64,000 nucleotides of DNA from Granulicella mallensis (GTDB lineage: Bacteria > Acidobacteriota > Terriglobia > Terriglobales > Acidobacteriaceae). Position 1 is the first letter of the stretch; the number at the start of each line of letters is the position of its first letter. The translations under genes and the position numbers were made by a program. Below are positions 9,123-19,939 of the stretch, one piece after another. Location: contig NZ_JACHIO010000009.1 in NCBI RefSeq assembly GCF_014203225.1, forward strand, positions 186,001-250,000, in the 5' to 3' direction. Under the pieces are notes generated by a model. The model was not told the origin of the DNA. It saw nothing but the letters and a program-made list of their open reading frames with translations, and ran no database searches.

Positions 9123-11825
9123 CTAAGCAGTTGCGGCGGCAAGCTCAGGGGCGTTGTCCTCTACAGCAACAGCGCTCCCCGTGCTCCATTGATAGGTGAA
9201 TGCGCCAGCTTCCCCCACGCCTACCGAGACGGCAGTACCTGCATCTCCCTGCACCATGCGCAATAGCAGCTCACGCGAGATCTCGGGGAGCATGGTATTC
9301 GACAGGATGTTATCCACGTTGCGTGCTCCACTTTCGACCTCAGTGCAGCGGCTTGCGATCTCGCTCAGCAAAGCGTCATCGTAGCGCAGAACAATCCTGT
9401 GATTCTCCTGCAGGCGACGGACGATCTTTCCGAGTTTCAAGCGGATGATCTGCTTGAGCGCCTCATCCCGAACCGGCAGGTAGGGGACGATCAACATGCG
9501 TCCAAGAAACGCGGGCTTGAAGATTTTGTTCAGCTCCGGCTTGATCGCATTCACCAAGGCCTCTGGAAAAGGCATCGTCTCAGGATCTGCCGTCAGCTTC
9601 ATCATGGTATCGGTCGCTGCATTGCTGGTAAGGATCAACACCGTATTTTTGAAGTTGATGACGCGCCCTTCTCCGTCCTCCATGCTTCCCTTGTCGAAGA
9701 CCTGGAAGAAGAGCTCGAGTACATCAGGATGCGCCTTCTCCACCTCGTCAAGCAGCACGACAGAGTATGGCCGGCGACGCACAGCCTCAGTCAACACTCC
9801 GCCTTCGCCGTACCCCACATATCCCGGAGGCGAGCCCTTGAGTGCGGAAACAGTGTGCGCCTCCTGGAACTCCGACATGTTGATCGTAATGAGGTTGCGT
9901 TCGCCGCCATACAACAGGTCGGAGAGCGCCAGCGCAGTCTCAGTCTTACCGACGCCGCTTGGCCCCACGAGCATGAACACGCCGACAGGCTTTCCTGGGT
10001 CGTCAAGACTAGCCCGTGAGGTAAGGATCCGCTGTGCAATGGCATCCATGGCATAGTCCTGTCCGATTACACGATTACGCAGGTGGGAGGAAAGCTCCAA
10101 CACCGTCGCGAGTTCATCTTTGACCATCTTGCCAAGTGGAATCCCAGTCCAGGCTGAGATGACTTCCCCTACGATCTGCGCATCGACCGCAACCCGCATC
10201 ATGGGTGATTCGCCCTGAACCTCAGCCAACTCGCGCTCGAGCGCTCCAAGTGCTACACGCGAGGGCGCTGCGGTGTTCTTATCGTGATCGCCTTCGTTAG
10301 CGTCTTCCAGCTCTGTCCGCAGCGCACGAATCTTTTCAACCAGAGCGATCTCACGCTGCCACTGCGTATTGCAGGTTACAAGCTTCGCCTGCTCGACAAG
10401 AAGCGCATCGGCAATCTCACGCAGCCGCTCCACGTGGTTCGCTCCAACAGCCTCTTCGCGACTCAGCATACGCGTCTGTGTCTCGAGATCCGCAATCCTG
10501 CGCTGCGTATCTTCGATGATGCCAGGGGTCGTGCTCTGGCTGAGCGAAAGACGCGCACAGGCTGTATCGAGCACACTCACGGCCTTATCGGGCAACTGCC
10601 GCCCGACCATATACCGGTGCGACAAACGCACTGCGGCAGTCACAGCCTCGTCCAGGATGCGCAGTCCATGATGCTTCTCAAGCGCTGGAATCAGGCCACG
10701 CAACATAGTCCCGCATTGCGGCTCGATCGGTTCTTCGACTTTAACGACCTGAAAGCGTCGCGCCAAAGCCGCATCCTTCTCGAAAAACTTTTTGTACTCG
10801 GACCATGTGGTCGCCGCGATAGTGCGAAGCTCTCCACGTGCCAAAGCGGGCTTCAGCAGATTGGCAGCGTCATTCTGCCCCGCCTGGCCACCAGCGCCGA
10901 TCATCGTATGCGCTTCATCAATGAAGAGAATGATGGGATGGGGTGAGGACTTTACCTCTTCGATCAAGCCTTTGAGCCTATTCTCAAACTCACCTTTCAC
11001 GCTTGCTCCTGCCTGCAGCAGCGCGAGGTCCAGAGAATGAAGCTGTACGTTGCGCAATGGTGGTGGCACATCGCCAGCCGCGATGCGCAAAGCGAAGCCT
11101 TCCACAACCGCGGTCTTTCCTACACCAGCCTCGCCGGTCAGGATCGGATTGTTCTGGCGGCGACGCATCAGGATATCGATCACCTGGCGAATCTCAACAT
11201 CGCGGCCAAGCACGGTGTCGATCTTTCCCGCAGCGGCGTTTGCCGTCATGTTCACGGTGTACTGGTCGAGATGAGGCGTGCGGCGTTGCGAACCGGCTGC
11301 GGCAGTTCCAGCCGAGGGAGCAGAAACAGCCTGCCCAGCGCCGATGGTCGTAGTTTCTTCGCGAGACGAGTCAACGATATTGAAGAAGTTGTTGCGCAGA
11401 GCTTCGACGGAGATCAACTGCAATTCAGAGCTGATCTCGCGAACCGTCCGAGAGAGATCAGTGTTCGTCAACAGAGCCAGCAGAGTAAATCCCGAGCGAA
11501 TCTGTCCTGCCTCGTAGTCGAGCGTAGCCAGCGTCCAGGCTTCAGTAAACATGTGCAGCAACTGAGGGCTCAATGCCGGCGAGCGTGCATTTCCCGTCTT
11601 CAGCTTGTCGAGCGAACGTTCGAGTTCGCGGGTCAGTCGCGACCTATCCACACCATACTGCTTCAAGATGAGAGCGATATCGCTATCTGTCCCATCAAGC
11701 AGCTTGAGCAGATAGTGTTCGATCTCAATGTCGTAGTGCGTGCGCGAGACACACAGACCTGCGGCGCCTTCCATCGCGCTGCGGCAGGTGTCGTTGAGTT
11801 TCGCAATCAGGGATTTCAGGTTCAC
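9123..11825 (-). CDS. clpV: T6SS AAA+ ATPase ClpV (TssH)
   Basis: A 900-residue Clp/Hsp100 protein that disassembles the contracted TssB/TssC sheath. The N-terminal Clp_N-like helical domain covers residues 1-150. The first AAA module has Walker A GEAGVGKT at 231-238 and Walker [10 protein letters not shown]. The second has GPSGVGKT near residue 620, then [11 protein letters not shown]. The shorter middle coiled coil and the absence of a ClpP-binding loop fit TssH rather than ClpB or ClpA. It sits between tssG and vgrG in the operon. The last residues are Ala-rich and likely disordered. Confidence 0.96.
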   Translation of the reverse strand: MNLKSLIAKLNDTCRSAMEGAAGLCVSRTHYDIEIEHYLLKLLDGTDSDIALILKQYGVDRSRLTRELERSLDKLKTGNARSPALSPQLLHMFTEAWTLATLDYEAGQIRSGFTLLALLTNTDLSRTVREISSELQLISVEALRNNFFNIVDSSREETTTIGAGQAVSAPSAGTAAAGSQRRTPHLDQYTVNMTANAAAGKIDTVLGRDVEIRQVIDILMRRRQNNPILTGEAGVGKTAVVEGFALRIAAGDVPPPLRNVQLHSLDLALLQAGASVKGEFENRLKGLIEEVKSSPHPIILFIDEAHTMIGAGGQAGQNDAANLLKPALARGELRTIAATTWSEYKKFFEKDAALARRFQVVKVEEPIEPQCGTMLRGLIPALEKHHGLRILDEAVTAAVRLSHRYMVGRQLPDKAVSVLDTACARLSLSQSTTPGIIEDTQRRIADLETQTRMLSREEAVGANHVERLREIADALLVEQAKLVTCNTQWQREIALVEKIRALRTELEDANEGDHDKNTAAPSRVALGALERELAEVQGESPMMRVAVDAQIVGEVISAWTGIPLGKMVKDELATVLELSSHLRNRVIGQDYAMDAIAQRILTSRASLDDPGKPVGVFMLVGPSGVGKTETALALSDLLYGGERNLITINMSEFQEAHTVSALKGSPPGYVGYGEGGVLTEAVRRRPYSVVLLDEVEKAHPDVLELFFQVFDKGSMEDGEGRVINFKNTVLILTSNAATDTMMKLTADPETMPFPEALVNAIKPELNKIFKPAFLGRMLIVPYLPVRDEALKQIIRLKLGKIVRRLQENHRIVLRYDDALLSEIASRCTEVESGARNVDNILSNTMLPEISRELLLRMVQGDAGTAVSVGVGEAGAFTYQWSTGSAVAVEDNAPELAAATA

Positions 11826-11869
11826 GTATTTGCTCCTTTTTCTTTAACGCTTGCGGCAATAACTAATAG

Positions 11870-12943
11870 CTAGTGCAGGCGGTACACAGCGTCCTCTGCA
11901 TCGTGCAGAAACGGACGGTTCTTCAACCAGCTTTCAAACCCGAGCCTGCCCATTCCGTTTTGTTCCGGCGTTAGCAACACTCCTGGCACCTCTTCGCGTG
12001 CAAGAACCAAACGCACTGCGAAGTCGAACTCTCCCTGTCCGAAGAGCCGCAACCAGGCTTCCAATTGCCTGGCCGCAACGCCTCCGGGAAGAAAGTCCTG
12101 ATACTGTTTCAGTGGCATAGGCCCCAGGCGTACCGTTACCGTGCCATGCTGATCCCATACGGCGTCACCTACAATCGTGCCGATACCCAGGGACTCCGAT
12201 TGCAGACCGGTATCGTTCAGATAGGTCAGATCCTCTTCCGGCAAAAGGTTCCAGTTTCCGGTAAACTCTTCGATTCGTACCGGCACTTCAAAGAAGTCGC
12301 TGAGCAGCTGCTTCAGCGCCTGCGAAGTCGGCACATTGCGTCCCAGCAGACCTGCGTAGTAAAGCATGGCCTCATCGGGCACGGCAGTGCGTTGCAACAA
12401 ACCAGCAGTGCCGAATCCAAGCAGGCTATAGAGGCTCGCCGTGACCGGGTCTCCACTAACCTGCCCGCGCGTCTTATCCAGTTCGTAACCAATAAAGAAG
12501 CGATATCTCTTCCAGCTACGGTAGAAAAGAGAGACAAAACGGTGATTGAAGAGGTTGAAGAAATCACCCGGCGCATAATCCTTCGCGCGCATACGGTCCA
12601 GCAGATGCTCTGCATAGGGATGCGGCAACGGCCCGTTGACGGTAGTCAGGCCGAGGAAGTTGACCTCCATATCATTGGGCCGCGAATCATTTTCACGAAA
12701 GCTTTGTATCTCGCTCGCAGGAAAATTGAGTGATGTACGTGAGGAGAAGCGCACGACCTCGCTCTGAGGAGAGACAAAATAGCCTACCGGCTTCCGCTCG
12801 GGAAACAATCTCTCCAGCAGACGCACGGACTGAAAGAAGCGGAAGGAAAAGGGTTCTTCACGCAGCAGATGAAACAACGCTTCATGCTCGCGGGTACTTT
12901 CAACTTCTATAGCAGCACTCGACTGCCCGCTCGTGGCATCCAT
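11870..12943 (-). CDS. tssG: T6SS baseplate protein TssG
   Basis: This TssG-family protein has 357 residues from the ATG at 12943, which is preceded by AGGAGG. The start overlaps tssF by 37 bases. An upstream in-frame start at 12991 has no better signal. Family signatures are FHLLREEPFSFRFFQSVRLLERLFP near the N-terminus, FLGLTTVNGPLPHPYAEHLLDR, and a central FNHRFVSLFYRSWKRYRFF helix. TssG joins TssF, TssE and TssK in the baseplate wedge around VgrG in the cytosol. The length is normal for the family. Confidence 0.95.
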   Translation of the reverse strand: MDATSGQSSAAIEVESTREHEALFHLLREEPFSFRFFQSVRLLERLFPERKPVGYFVSPQSEVVRFSSRTSLNFPASEIQSFRENDSRPNDMEVNFLGLTTVNGPLPHPYAEHLLDRMRAKDYAPGDFFNLFNHRFVSLFYRSWKRYRFFIGYELDKTRGQVSGDPVTASLYSLLGFGTAGLLQRTAVPDEAMLYYAGLLGRNVPTSQALKQLLSDFFEVPVRIEEFTGNWNLLPEEDLTYLNDTGLQSESLGIGTIVGDAVWDQHGTVTVRLGPMPLKQYQDFLPGGVAARQLEAWLRLFGQGEFDFAVRLVLAREEVPGVLLTPEQNGMGRLGFESWLKNRPFLHDAEDAVYRLH

Positions 12944-14751
12944 GTTCCCAGTCCCTCCTTTCGTAGATTGCTTTCTGCTCGCAGCTGACAAAAACTGTTC
13001 ATCGACACATAGGAACCGAGAAATCTCTCCAGCACACTCGCAAAGAGATAAGCTCCACCATTAGCAAACTGCCGTTCGTCGAGTTCTATTTCAACGCGCG
13101 TCCCTCGTGCCGGAGTGTTGCCGTAATCGGCACGCATAATAGCGAAATGCCGTTTATTTCGCATGGCAATCAGTCCAGCAATCTGCGACTCCACCTGCGA
13201 GGATTCTGAAAAGTTATGGATGCGAAGGATCTCCTGCAGCGCTACCAGGCCGCCTTCTCCGAGTGAAAGATAATTGAGCGATAGCTGCGAGATGAGTCGC
13301 CACAACTGGCCTTTGCCCGCAGGCGGATCGAGCGAAGATGTGGGTCGATGCAACGCTCGGATGCGCTGTACGCCCGCAAAGTTCACGGCCTCGAAGTCAC
13401 CCTCCGCGGCACCGAAGCTCAGTTGCGATGGCAGGTCATGGTTAGAGCAGGTGCAGTGCACAGTCAGCACTTCCGCACCCGGCTCTGTGAGTGAACCGTT
13501 CAGATCGACAAGCGACAGAAACACGGACGAAGGTTGTCTCTCTTCAAACGATGAATACCGGCGGTTGGCATGCCAGAACACTCCCTGTTCCTGCGCGATT
13601 GTGTTGTAACGGTAGGCATAGAGAGGAGCGAGAGGTGTAGTCTGCCGCTTGCTCGGGCTGGTTGCAAGCACGTCGTCGATCGAAAAAACTTCCATCATGC
13701 GGGTATAGCGCGCATCGGCCGTCACGCGGTACTCATGTTGCGTCTGCGTCAGGAGTATCGGTTCGGCTGCCTGAGAAAACAAATTAATAGCCGGGGTGCA
13801 GCCAAGACGCAGAGTTTCATTTGAGACACCGACCTCGAGAACTTGCTGACGTTCCGGCCTCTCGAATCGGCTGAAGTGAAACAGGAGTTCAACCTCATCA
13901 CTCGCTGCGAACGCTGACATAGCTTCCAATCCCGAGAGATCGAAGAAGAGAAACTTCTGCGGAAAGGCAAAGTACTCCTGCAGGAGCCGGTAGCCGTCGA
14001 ACGAGCGCCTCGGATAAGGCAGCAGGCTCTCCTCTTCTTCAAAGCCCACAGGCTTAAGCGCCGACGGCGGGATAGTGATCGTTCTTCCCTCAGGGGCACG
14101 AGGGTCTCTTAGTAGAATGGAGATGCACTTACTCGCCAACAACTCATACAGCGTGAAAACAACGTTGCTGTCACCAGAGATATAGAAGCGTAATGACGAG
14201 ATTCCGAGCGCACCGGGCTTAACATCCTTGCCGCCGCGCAGCACCATACGCAAAGCGGCCGCAGCACCCGCAATCCTTACCGGACGCGGCAACTGTTCGG
14301 GCATACGCCAGGAACATTCCGCTACGGTGATCGGCCACAGCTCGACCGGGTAGGTGGTGCGAAAACGGCACGTCATGCCATCCACGTTTCTTCGCGTATT
14401 GAGCATCGTCCCCTCAGGCATCATCAGAGAGGAACTTTGTTTGCCAGCACTCTCAGGCTCGATCTGACACTCCACAACTGTCATCGCCGGAATGGGCCGC
14501 AGGTAATGCGGATAAATAAGGTTGAGGAGCGAGGATGTCAGTTCAGGCAGATCGTCATCCAGGCGCAGATGAAGCCGGGCCGCCATAAAGGCGAACGACT
14601 CGATCAACCGCTCGACATGAGGGTCTTCGCAACGATCCGGTTCGAGCAGCAGCCGACTTGCTACGCGCGGGTACTTACGGCCAAACTCCGCGCCCATATC
14701 GCGGAGATAGGCTAGTTCGCGTTCATAGGAATCCAGTAACTCAGGCCTCAT
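12907..14751 (-). CDS. tssF: T6SS baseplate protein TssF
   Basis: A 614-residue TssF. The N-terminus shows the family pattern of a YERELAYLRDMGAEFGRKYP helix, then RVASRLLLEPDRCEDPHVER and the LIYPHYLRPIPAMTVVE segment. TssF pairs two-to-one with TssG in the baseplate wedge. The gene starts four bases after tssE ends, and its 3' end overlaps tssG, which suggests matched synthesis. Full length, with no oddities. Confidence 0.95.
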   Translation of the reverse strand: MRPELLDSYERELAYLRDMGAEFGRKYPRVASRLLLEPDRCEDPHVERLIESFAFMAARLHLRLDDDLPELTSSLLNLIYPHYLRPIPAMTVVECQIEPESAGKQSSSLMMPEGTMLNTRRNVDGMTCRFRTTYPVELWPITVAECSWRMPEQLPRPVRIAGAAAALRMVLRGGKDVKPGALGISSLRFYISGDSNVVFTLYELLASKCISILLRDPRAPEGRTITIPPSALKPVGFEEEESLLPYPRRSFDGYRLLQEYFAFPQKFLFFDLSGLEAMSAFAASDEVELLFHFSRFERPERQQVLEVGVSNETLRLGCTPAINLFSQAAEPILLTQTQHEYRVTADARYTRMMEVFSIDDVLATSPSKRQTTPLAPLYAYRYNTIAQEQGVFWHANRRYSSFEERQPSSVFLSLVDLNGSLTEPGAEVLTVHCTCSNHDLPSQLSFGAAEGDFEAVNFAGVQRIRALHRPTSSLDPPAGKGQLWRLISQLSLNYLSLGEGGLVALQEILRIHNFSESSQVESQIAGLIAMRNKRHFAIMRADYGNTPARGTRVEIELDERQFANGGAYLFASVLERFLGSYVSMNSFCQLRAESNLRKEGLGTWMPRAGSRVLL

Positions 14752-14755
14752 GGTT

Positions 14756-15217
14756 TCAATCCACCTGATACTCGCCAGTAGCGAGATCCAGCACGGTGTC
14801 GAAGGCGATCTCCTCCGGCAAAGGCTTCATCTGCATGCGAGCTCCAATATGGAAGCGCAGCTTCTTTTTCTGCAGGTCTCCGTCTTCAAGCCGCACTTGC
14901 ACCTCTTGCAAACGCGGCTCAGAGTGCTCCACCATCTCGGCGATTCTTTGCTGCAAACGCTTCTGGTCATCGGTTGAAGCGAGACTAAGAGAGCCAAGAT
15001 CCAGTAGCCCGTAATAAAGAACCGTGTTGCGGGCAAGAGGGTAGCCTTCAATACCTTCGATAGGAGGACGGCGCGTATTCAGCAGCCATTCAAGATTGCG
15101 TTTGATGCTGTCACGTAGAAATCGAATGGATTGCGCGCGGGTCGTTGGCCAGTCTTCGGTCGTGCTCAACCGGTCAAGTACAGATTGCGTTACCAATAAC
15201 TCAGGCGCTCTTGCCAT
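14756..15217 (-). CDS. tssE: T6SS baseplate protein TssE (gp25-like)
   Basis: I take the ATG at 15217 (GGGAG six bases upstream), giving 153 residues; the longer in-frame start at 15334 overlaps tssA and adds a Cys/Arg-rich peptide with no family support. The gp25-like core is visible: QSIRFLRDSIKRNLEWLLNT, then YPLARNTVLYYGLLDLGSL, ending in the strand pattern of lysozyme-like gp25. TssE starts sheath assembly on the baseplate. It lies between tssA and tssF with short gaps. Confidence 0.93.
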   Translation of the reverse strand: MARAPELLVTQSVLDRLSTTEDWPTTRAQSIRFLRDSIKRNLEWLLNTRRPPIEGIEGYPLARNTVLYYGLLDLGSLSLASTDDQKRLQQRIAEMVEHSEPRLQEVQVRLEDGDLQKKKLRFHIGARMQMKPLPEEIAFDTVLDLATGEYQVD

Positions 15218-15231
15218 GCTCGTCTCCCTTC

Positions 15232-17139
15232 TTAGCTCTGTGCGGGTGGGGTAATGGCAAGCGCAACACTCGGATCGATGGCGCACAGGCGCGCAAAGAG
15301 AGAGGCCGCGTCGAGCGTAACGGCGGAGGCACACTGCAGCAGCAGCACATAAGGCTTTGCAACGATCCCGCGTGGTTCCCAGCTTTCAAGCTTGCGATCT
15401 TCCACTTCGCGTATAAGCTCCTGCAACATCGGCACTGCAACGGCACTATTGCCGCTCTGCAGACACAGCTCTGCGATCTGAAGGTTGCGGCTATATCGCA
15501 AACGCCCAATCGATTGATGCTCCGCATCGCGCGCTAACATCTGGATGGCACTCTGAACCTGTCCCCTGGCAGCAAGCTCCTGGGCCGTATGGAAGAGGTC
15601 TTCTGCCTCTGCCGCGCCGGAGGACTCGCCTTCAGATACCAGTGCGACCACAGGCATGGCTATCGCAACAGGAGCTGCTGCCGGATGTTCCTCCTCATGG
15701 TTACCGTGAGCTATAGGGGGAGCAATCTCTTCTGCAAGCCAGCGCATTGTCTCTGCATTCGCAACTGGCGTATCGTCATTCAACGTCCACTCCCGCAGAT
15801 CCGGCAATTCACGCAGTATCTGCTGCATAGCGACGGCGATAGAAAGCTGCTGTGCCTCCCAGCCCATGGCTCTGCAACTGGTCCAGAGGTAACGATAAAG
15901 ATCAAGCCATCCGCGGCCACAGGGAGTTCCAAGGGCCTCGAAACTCTGGCGATGCAGCTCCAGCCAGTCCCCAGAACCAGCCACTCCTTTAAGGGCCTGC
16001 CTCAACTCCGAAGAGGGAGCTATCAGGTATTCCATCTGGCGACTTACGGAAATCCCACGTAACTCAGCGAGCCGCATAGAGCTTCGCAGCAGAAATGCCA
16101 GAGGGCTGCTGGGATCCTGGCCCCCCATATAAGTCACCGCAGTCTCGATGTGATCGAGAGCGTCGTCCCAACTTTCGCATGCCGATGTCTGCCTTTTTTC
16201 CGAGCGCAGTGGCTGTTTCGAAGCGGAGTGGGAGGGAGCCTGAGCAGACTGATCGTTTGATCTCTGTTCTTCGTCTATGGAGGCCGTCAACGCGCTGGAA
16301 GCTTCACCATCAGAAGCATAGATTTCGCGTTCGCTCTCTCCACCCGATGTATCTTCCGCCGGGTCGGGCTCCAGCCGACGCTTGTCACGCAGCAAGGAGC
16401 CGACGAGATTTTGTACCTCTTCGAGAGCCTCCCGCAGTTTGCGAAACGAAGGAGCCTCCTGCCCATAGCTCTCCTCGCAATAGACATCCAGTTCACGCAG
16501 CACTTCGATAGCGGAGACCAACGATCCATCGAGAGCCACATAGAACGCCTTCGGCGTAGCGGCAATCGCTTCATCTACCTCTTCACTTGTGAGCTTTCCA
16601 TCAGCGATCGCTTTGGCGCGGACTTCCCGCTGCTGCTCGCTATTGTTCGCGTCTTCTTCCCTACCGACAACACGTGCGGCTTTATACTCAAAAAAATTAA
16701 TGGGCTCCAATGTAAGCCCGGCACCATAGACAAGCGCAGCATAGCGATTTGCGGCCCACTGCAAAGGGACAACGCGCATGCCCGGATCGCCTTCATCAAT
16801 CTCCGGGTATAACGTCTCCCAAAAGTTCTGCTGTAAATCAAGACAAAGCTGCAATATAGACGTCAGCGGAGAGATGCCCTCCTGCTTGAGGAGAGCTTCT
16901 CCCAGCCAGACAGCAAGGTGCAGGTCCTTACTCCGATTTGCCAACGCCTCGCCGGCTAACTTCGCAACAACCTTAAAGTCAGCACGTTTGCTCTGCCGCT
17001 CCCAGGCACCCGTCGGAAGAGAGTCGTCATCCTCCGTACGAGCCTCTTTGATCTGGTCATAGACCCGGTCATAGCGGAGGCTTGCGCCTGCTGGATTATC
17101 CCCGGCAATAGGTGTCAGTAGATCGTCACGCAGTGGCAT
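15232..17139 (-). CDS. tssA: T6SS tail assembly chaperone TssA
   Basis: A 635-residue TssA with the ImpA_N domain at the N-terminus (MPLRDDLLTPIAGDNPAGASL, then HLAVWLGEALLKQEGISPL and LYPEIDEGDPGMRVVPLQW near 100-130). A Ser/Glu-rich, probably disordered stretch (about 265-320) leads to a helical C-terminal half ending in TPR-like helices (about 520-620). TssA organises baseplate docking and sheath polymerisation. It is longer than the common ~350-residue class and resembles long TssA forms. The start overlaps the stop of tagJ by one base. Confidence 0.92.
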   Translation of the reverse strand: MPLRDDLLTPIAGDNPAGASLRYDRVYDQIKEARTEDDDSLPTGAWERQSKRADFKVVAKLAGEALANRSKDLHLAVWLGEALLKQEGISPLTSILQLCLDLQQNFWETLYPEIDEGDPGMRVVPLQWAANRYAALVYGAGLTLEPINFFEYKAARVVGREEDANNSEQQREVRAKAIADGKLTSEEVDEAIAATPKAFYVALDGSLVSAIEVLRELDVYCEESYGQEAPSFRKLREALEEVQNLVGSLLRDKRRLEPDPAEDTSGGESEREIYASDGEASSALTASIDEEQRSNDQSAQAPSHSASKQPLRSEKRQTSACESWDDALDHIETAVTYMGGQDPSSPLAFLLRSSMRLAELRGISVSRQMEYLIAPSSELRQALKGVAGSGDWLELHRQSFEALGTPCGRGWLDLYRYLWTSCRAMGWEAQQLSIAVAMQQILRELPDLREWTLNDDTPVANAETMRWLAEEIAPPIAHGNHEEEHPAAAPVAIAMPVVALVSEGESSGAAEAEDLFHTAQELAARGQVQSAIQMLARDAEHQSIGRLRYSRNLQIAELCLQSGNSAVAVPMLQELIREVEDRKLESWEPRGIVAKPYVLLLQCASAVTLDAASLFARLCAIDPSVALAITPPAQS

Positions 17140-17873
17140 TATTTTTCCTCTGCAGTAAGCGATGAATTACGGGTAAAAGTGAGCTCGCGCACGGAGAGTA
17201 AGGAGTGGGCTTCACCATCGACAAGAAAGCTCTTCTGCCCCAGAGGAAGCTCGTCCTCCTCGTTGCCTGTGTTCTGCCATACCGTTGTGCGCCCCAGACG
17301 CACCAGATCGTCAGGAAAAGTTGAACTGCCCGGCGAAAGCACGGGAAGCAGGACTTCTCCAAGATCCTGCAAACGAAAATCCGGAGTCGTCGTGAGGATA
17401 GCCGTAGCCCAGAGCAGATCCCGCAGGCGCTTAGGCGGCGCGATCTCTACCCGCTGGATATATCGAAAAGGAATAAGGGTATAGCTGCCTGCGATAAAGA
17501 CCTCAAGATGAGTTCCAAATCGTGGATCCTCATCTTCAAAAGAGCTGAAAGCTGTCCCGTTCAATGATCCGGAGACCGGACCATGATCAGGATCTCTTGC
17601 TGGAAGCTGCCCACTAAGCAGGAGTTCTTCCCGAGTGCGTTGTGCATGTAGCGCGGCGCGATACAACAGCGCGCCGGCAAAAGCATCCTGATTTGCATCA
17701 GCAAGAATATCGAGTTGTTTCTCCGCACGATCATAAGCGCCCGCGAAGCAAAGCAGTTCGAAGAGAAAAGTGCGCAGCCTGATATCACCAGGCTGCGTAC
17801 GAAGCTCAACACCAAGGGCCTCAATGGCCGGGCCCAATTGCCCGGCCTTGTAAAGTGAAAGTGCATCCATCAT
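17139..17873 (-). CDS. tagJ: T6SS accessory protein TagJ (ImpE family)
   Basis: This 244-residue ImpE-family protein starts with a helical TPR-like half (LSLYKAGQLGPAIEALGVEL, then RLRTFLFELLCFAGAYDRAEKQLDIL). A mixed C-terminal half carries YIQRVEIAPPKRLRDLLWATA and ends with LPLGQKSFLVDGEAHSLLSVREL. In other systems TagJ binds the sheath protein TssB and helps ClpV recruitment. It is found in a subset of T6SS loci, commonly next to tssE. Here it lies between hcp and tssA and overlaps tssA by one base. Confidence 0.9.
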   Translation of the reverse strand: MMDALSLYKAGQLGPAIEALGVELRTQPGDIRLRTFLFELLCFAGAYDRAEKQLDILADANQDAFAGALLYRAALHAQRTREELLLSGQLPARDPDHGPVSGSLNGTAFSSFEDEDPRFGTHLEVFIAGSYTLIPFRYIQRVEIAPPKRLRDLLWATAILTTTPDFRLQDLGEVLLPVLSPGSSTFPDDLVRLGRTTVWQNTGNEEDELPLGQKSFLVDGEAHSLLSVRELTFTRNSSLTAEEK

Positions 17874-17883
17874 TGCTCTATAC

Positions 17884-18375
17884 CTAGCTGCTTACCTGTG
17901 TCGTACGCGAATAAGAAACAGCGCCCGTCGAGGTGAGGGTGCCTGTTGCCGACTGCATGTAGTACGTGATGGTGATCTGGTTATAGGACAGGGAGATGCC
18001 CAGGTTCGGCATGGAAGACTGGCCGCTGAACTGTGTGCTGGACACATAGGCCTCTGTCAACGCGAGAGTAAAGTAAACTCCGGGAGCAGAACCGGCTGTC
18101 TTCAATCCGGTCAGTGTGGCTGTAGCGAAGTGCGTACCCTTTGTCATTCCCTGAAACAGCAGTGGGCCGCCCTTATCCATTACCAGATCGAGATTGAGAT
18201 CGCCGCAGATCACCTTCCCCGAAGAGGAACCCGAGGTTGCATCCACGCTGCTCACGGAGTTGCCGCCGAAGCTGAAGCTATTCACCTTGATCTGGCTGGT
18301 AGCGCCCGAGGTCTGGGACTCACCCTGGCAACCCGGAATGTTGAGGTAGTAATCAAGTTCGCCTGCATATGGCAT
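17884..18375 (-). CDS. hcp: T6SS tube protein Hcp (TssD)
   Basis: A 163-residue Hcp1-family protein. It has the start DYYLNIPGCQGESQ, the middle LNLDLVMDKGGPLLFQGMTKG, and the C-terminal strand YNQITITYYMQ. Six copies form each ring of the inner tube that carries effectors. A strong GGAGA site precedes the ATG at 18375. It sits between tssC and tagJ with short gaps, so it is likely co-transcribed with the sheath genes. The Ser/Thr-rich C-terminus (about 145-163) is slightly longer than minimal Hcp. Confidence 0.95.
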   Translation of the reverse strand: MPYAGELDYYLNIPGCQGESQTSGATSQIKVNSFSFGGNSVSSVDATSGSSSGKVICGDLNLDLVMDKGGPLLFQGMTKGTHFATATLTGLKTAGSAPGVYFTLALTEAYVSSTQFSGQSSMPNLGISLSYNQITITYYMQSATGTLTSTGAVSYSRTTQVSS

Positions 18376-18436
18376 AGAAATTCTCCTAATCTATTTGTTC
18401 TATTGCAAAGGGTTGTAGAGAAGTACTGCGCGAGGT

Positions 18437-19939
18437 TTAGCTGCGCGCAGACTCAGGAAGATCCGCGACAAGGCGGAGGGAGATGGTAAGTTCATCCAGC
18501 TGGAAGTGCGGCTTAAGGAAAGCAACCGCACGATAGGCACCAGGCTTGCCGGGAACCTCCGACACCTGAATCGAAGCTTCACGGAGTGGCAACTTTGCTT
18601 TGGCAGCGTGAGTCGCAACATCGTTCGACAACACATAATGCGAAATCCATTGGTTCAGGAATATCTCGCATTCGTCACGCGACATGAAGCTGCCAAGCTT
18701 ATCGCGCATAATCGCTTTGAGATAGTGCGCGAATCTCGACATCGCGAGAATGTACGGGAGCTGAGCGGAGAGCCGGGCATTCGCATTCGCCGCATCCTTG
18801 TCGTAAAGCTTCGGCTTGTTGCCGGACTGAACGCTGAAAAAAGCTGCGTAGTCTGTGCCCTTGCAGTGCACCAACGGAATAAAGCCCTGATCGGCAAGCT
18901 CTTTTTCGCGACGATCCGTAACCGCGATCTCCGTCGGGCACTTGAGAGCGACATCGCCCTCATCGGTACGGAAGGTGTGAGCAGGAAGCCCCTCTACAAG
19001 GCCGCCACCCTCGACACCGCGAATCGCAGCGCACCAGCCATACTTCGCGAATGCATTCGTAAGACGGGCACCCAAGGCATAAGCGGCATTGCCCCACAGA
19101 TACTTGGAGTGGTCCGTGCCATCGACTGCCTCTTCATAGTCGAAGTCGTCGACAGCCTTTGTCTCTTTTCCATAAGGTAGACGCATCAGGACGTGAGGCA
19201 GAGTCAACCCTACATATCGCGAGTCCTCAGACTGACGGAAGCTCTTCCACTTGGCGTACTCGGTCGTATCGAAGATCTTTCCGATGTCGCGCGGGCTCCC
19301 AAGCTGGGTAAAGTCCTCGAGATTAAGCAGATTAGCCGAGGCGGCGGAGAGGAACGGTGCATGTGCGGCCGAAGCCACCTGTGCCACACGCTCCAGCAGT
19401 TCGATATCTTCCGGCCCACGTCCGAACTCGTAGTCACCGATCAGTGCGGCAAAGGGCGCACCGCCGAAGACTCCGAACTCTTCTTCATAGACCTTCTTGA
19501 ACAGGGAGCTTTGATCGAACTCCGAAGCCCTCTGCAGATCCTTGAGCAGCTCCCTCTTGGAAACATTGAGGACCTTGATCTTCAACATGGAGTTGGTTTC
19601 GCTTTGATCCATGAGGTACCGGATGCCGCGCCAAGTCCCTTCAAGCTTTTGAAAAGACGGATGGTGGAGGATCTCGTTCAACTGCAGCGAGATCAACTGG
19701 TCGATCTGTGCAATGCGGGTCTGAATAGTAGCTTCAGCATCCCGGCTCACCGTCATGTGCCCCTCGAGTACCTGGGCCACAAATTCCTTGATCATGTCGC
19801 GGCCACGTTCCTGGCTCGCAGCATCCTTGCTGAAGCGTCCTTCGGCAACAATCTGATCGAGAAGAGATGCTTCCTGTGCTTCGCCGTTCGCAGCGACCGT
19901 AGAGGTCGCTGCTGCAACTGCTGTCTTGGTTGTGCTCAA
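18437..19939 (-). CDS. tssC: T6SS sheath large subunit TssC
   Basis: A 500-residue TssC (VipB/ImpC). Family signatures are LDQLISLQLNEILHHPSFQK near 90-110, then LEGTWRGIRYLMDQSE, FGGAPFAALIGDYEF near 155-170, and the C-terminal RFAHYLKAIMRDKLGSFMSR region. With TssB it forms the contractile sheath. The start codon overlaps the tssB stop by four bases (ATGA), so the two subunits are translationally coupled. Normal length. Confidence 0.97.
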   Translation of the reverse strand: MSTTKTAVAAATSTVAANGEAQEASLLDQIVAEGRFSKDAASQERGRDMIKEFVAQVLEGHMTVSRDAEATIQTRIAQIDQLISLQLNEILHHPSFQKLEGTWRGIRYLMDQSETNSMLKIKVLNVSKRELLKDLQRASEFDQSSLFKKVYEEEFGVFGGAPFAALIGDYEFGRGPEDIELLERVAQVASAAHAPFLSAASANLLNLEDFTQLGSPRDIGKIFDTTEYAKWKSFRQSEDSRYVGLTLPHVLMRLPYGKETKAVDDFDYEEAVDGTDHSKYLWGNAAYALGARLTNAFAKYGWCAAIRGVEGGGLVEGLPAHTFRTDEGDVALKCPTEIAVTDRREKELADQGFIPLVHCKGTDYAAFFSVQSGNKPKLYDKDAANANARLSAQLPYILAMSRFAHYLKAIMRDKLGSFMSRDECEIFLNQWISHYVLSNDVATHAAKAKLPLREASIQVSEVPGKPGAYRAVAFLKPHFQLDELTISLRLVADLPESARS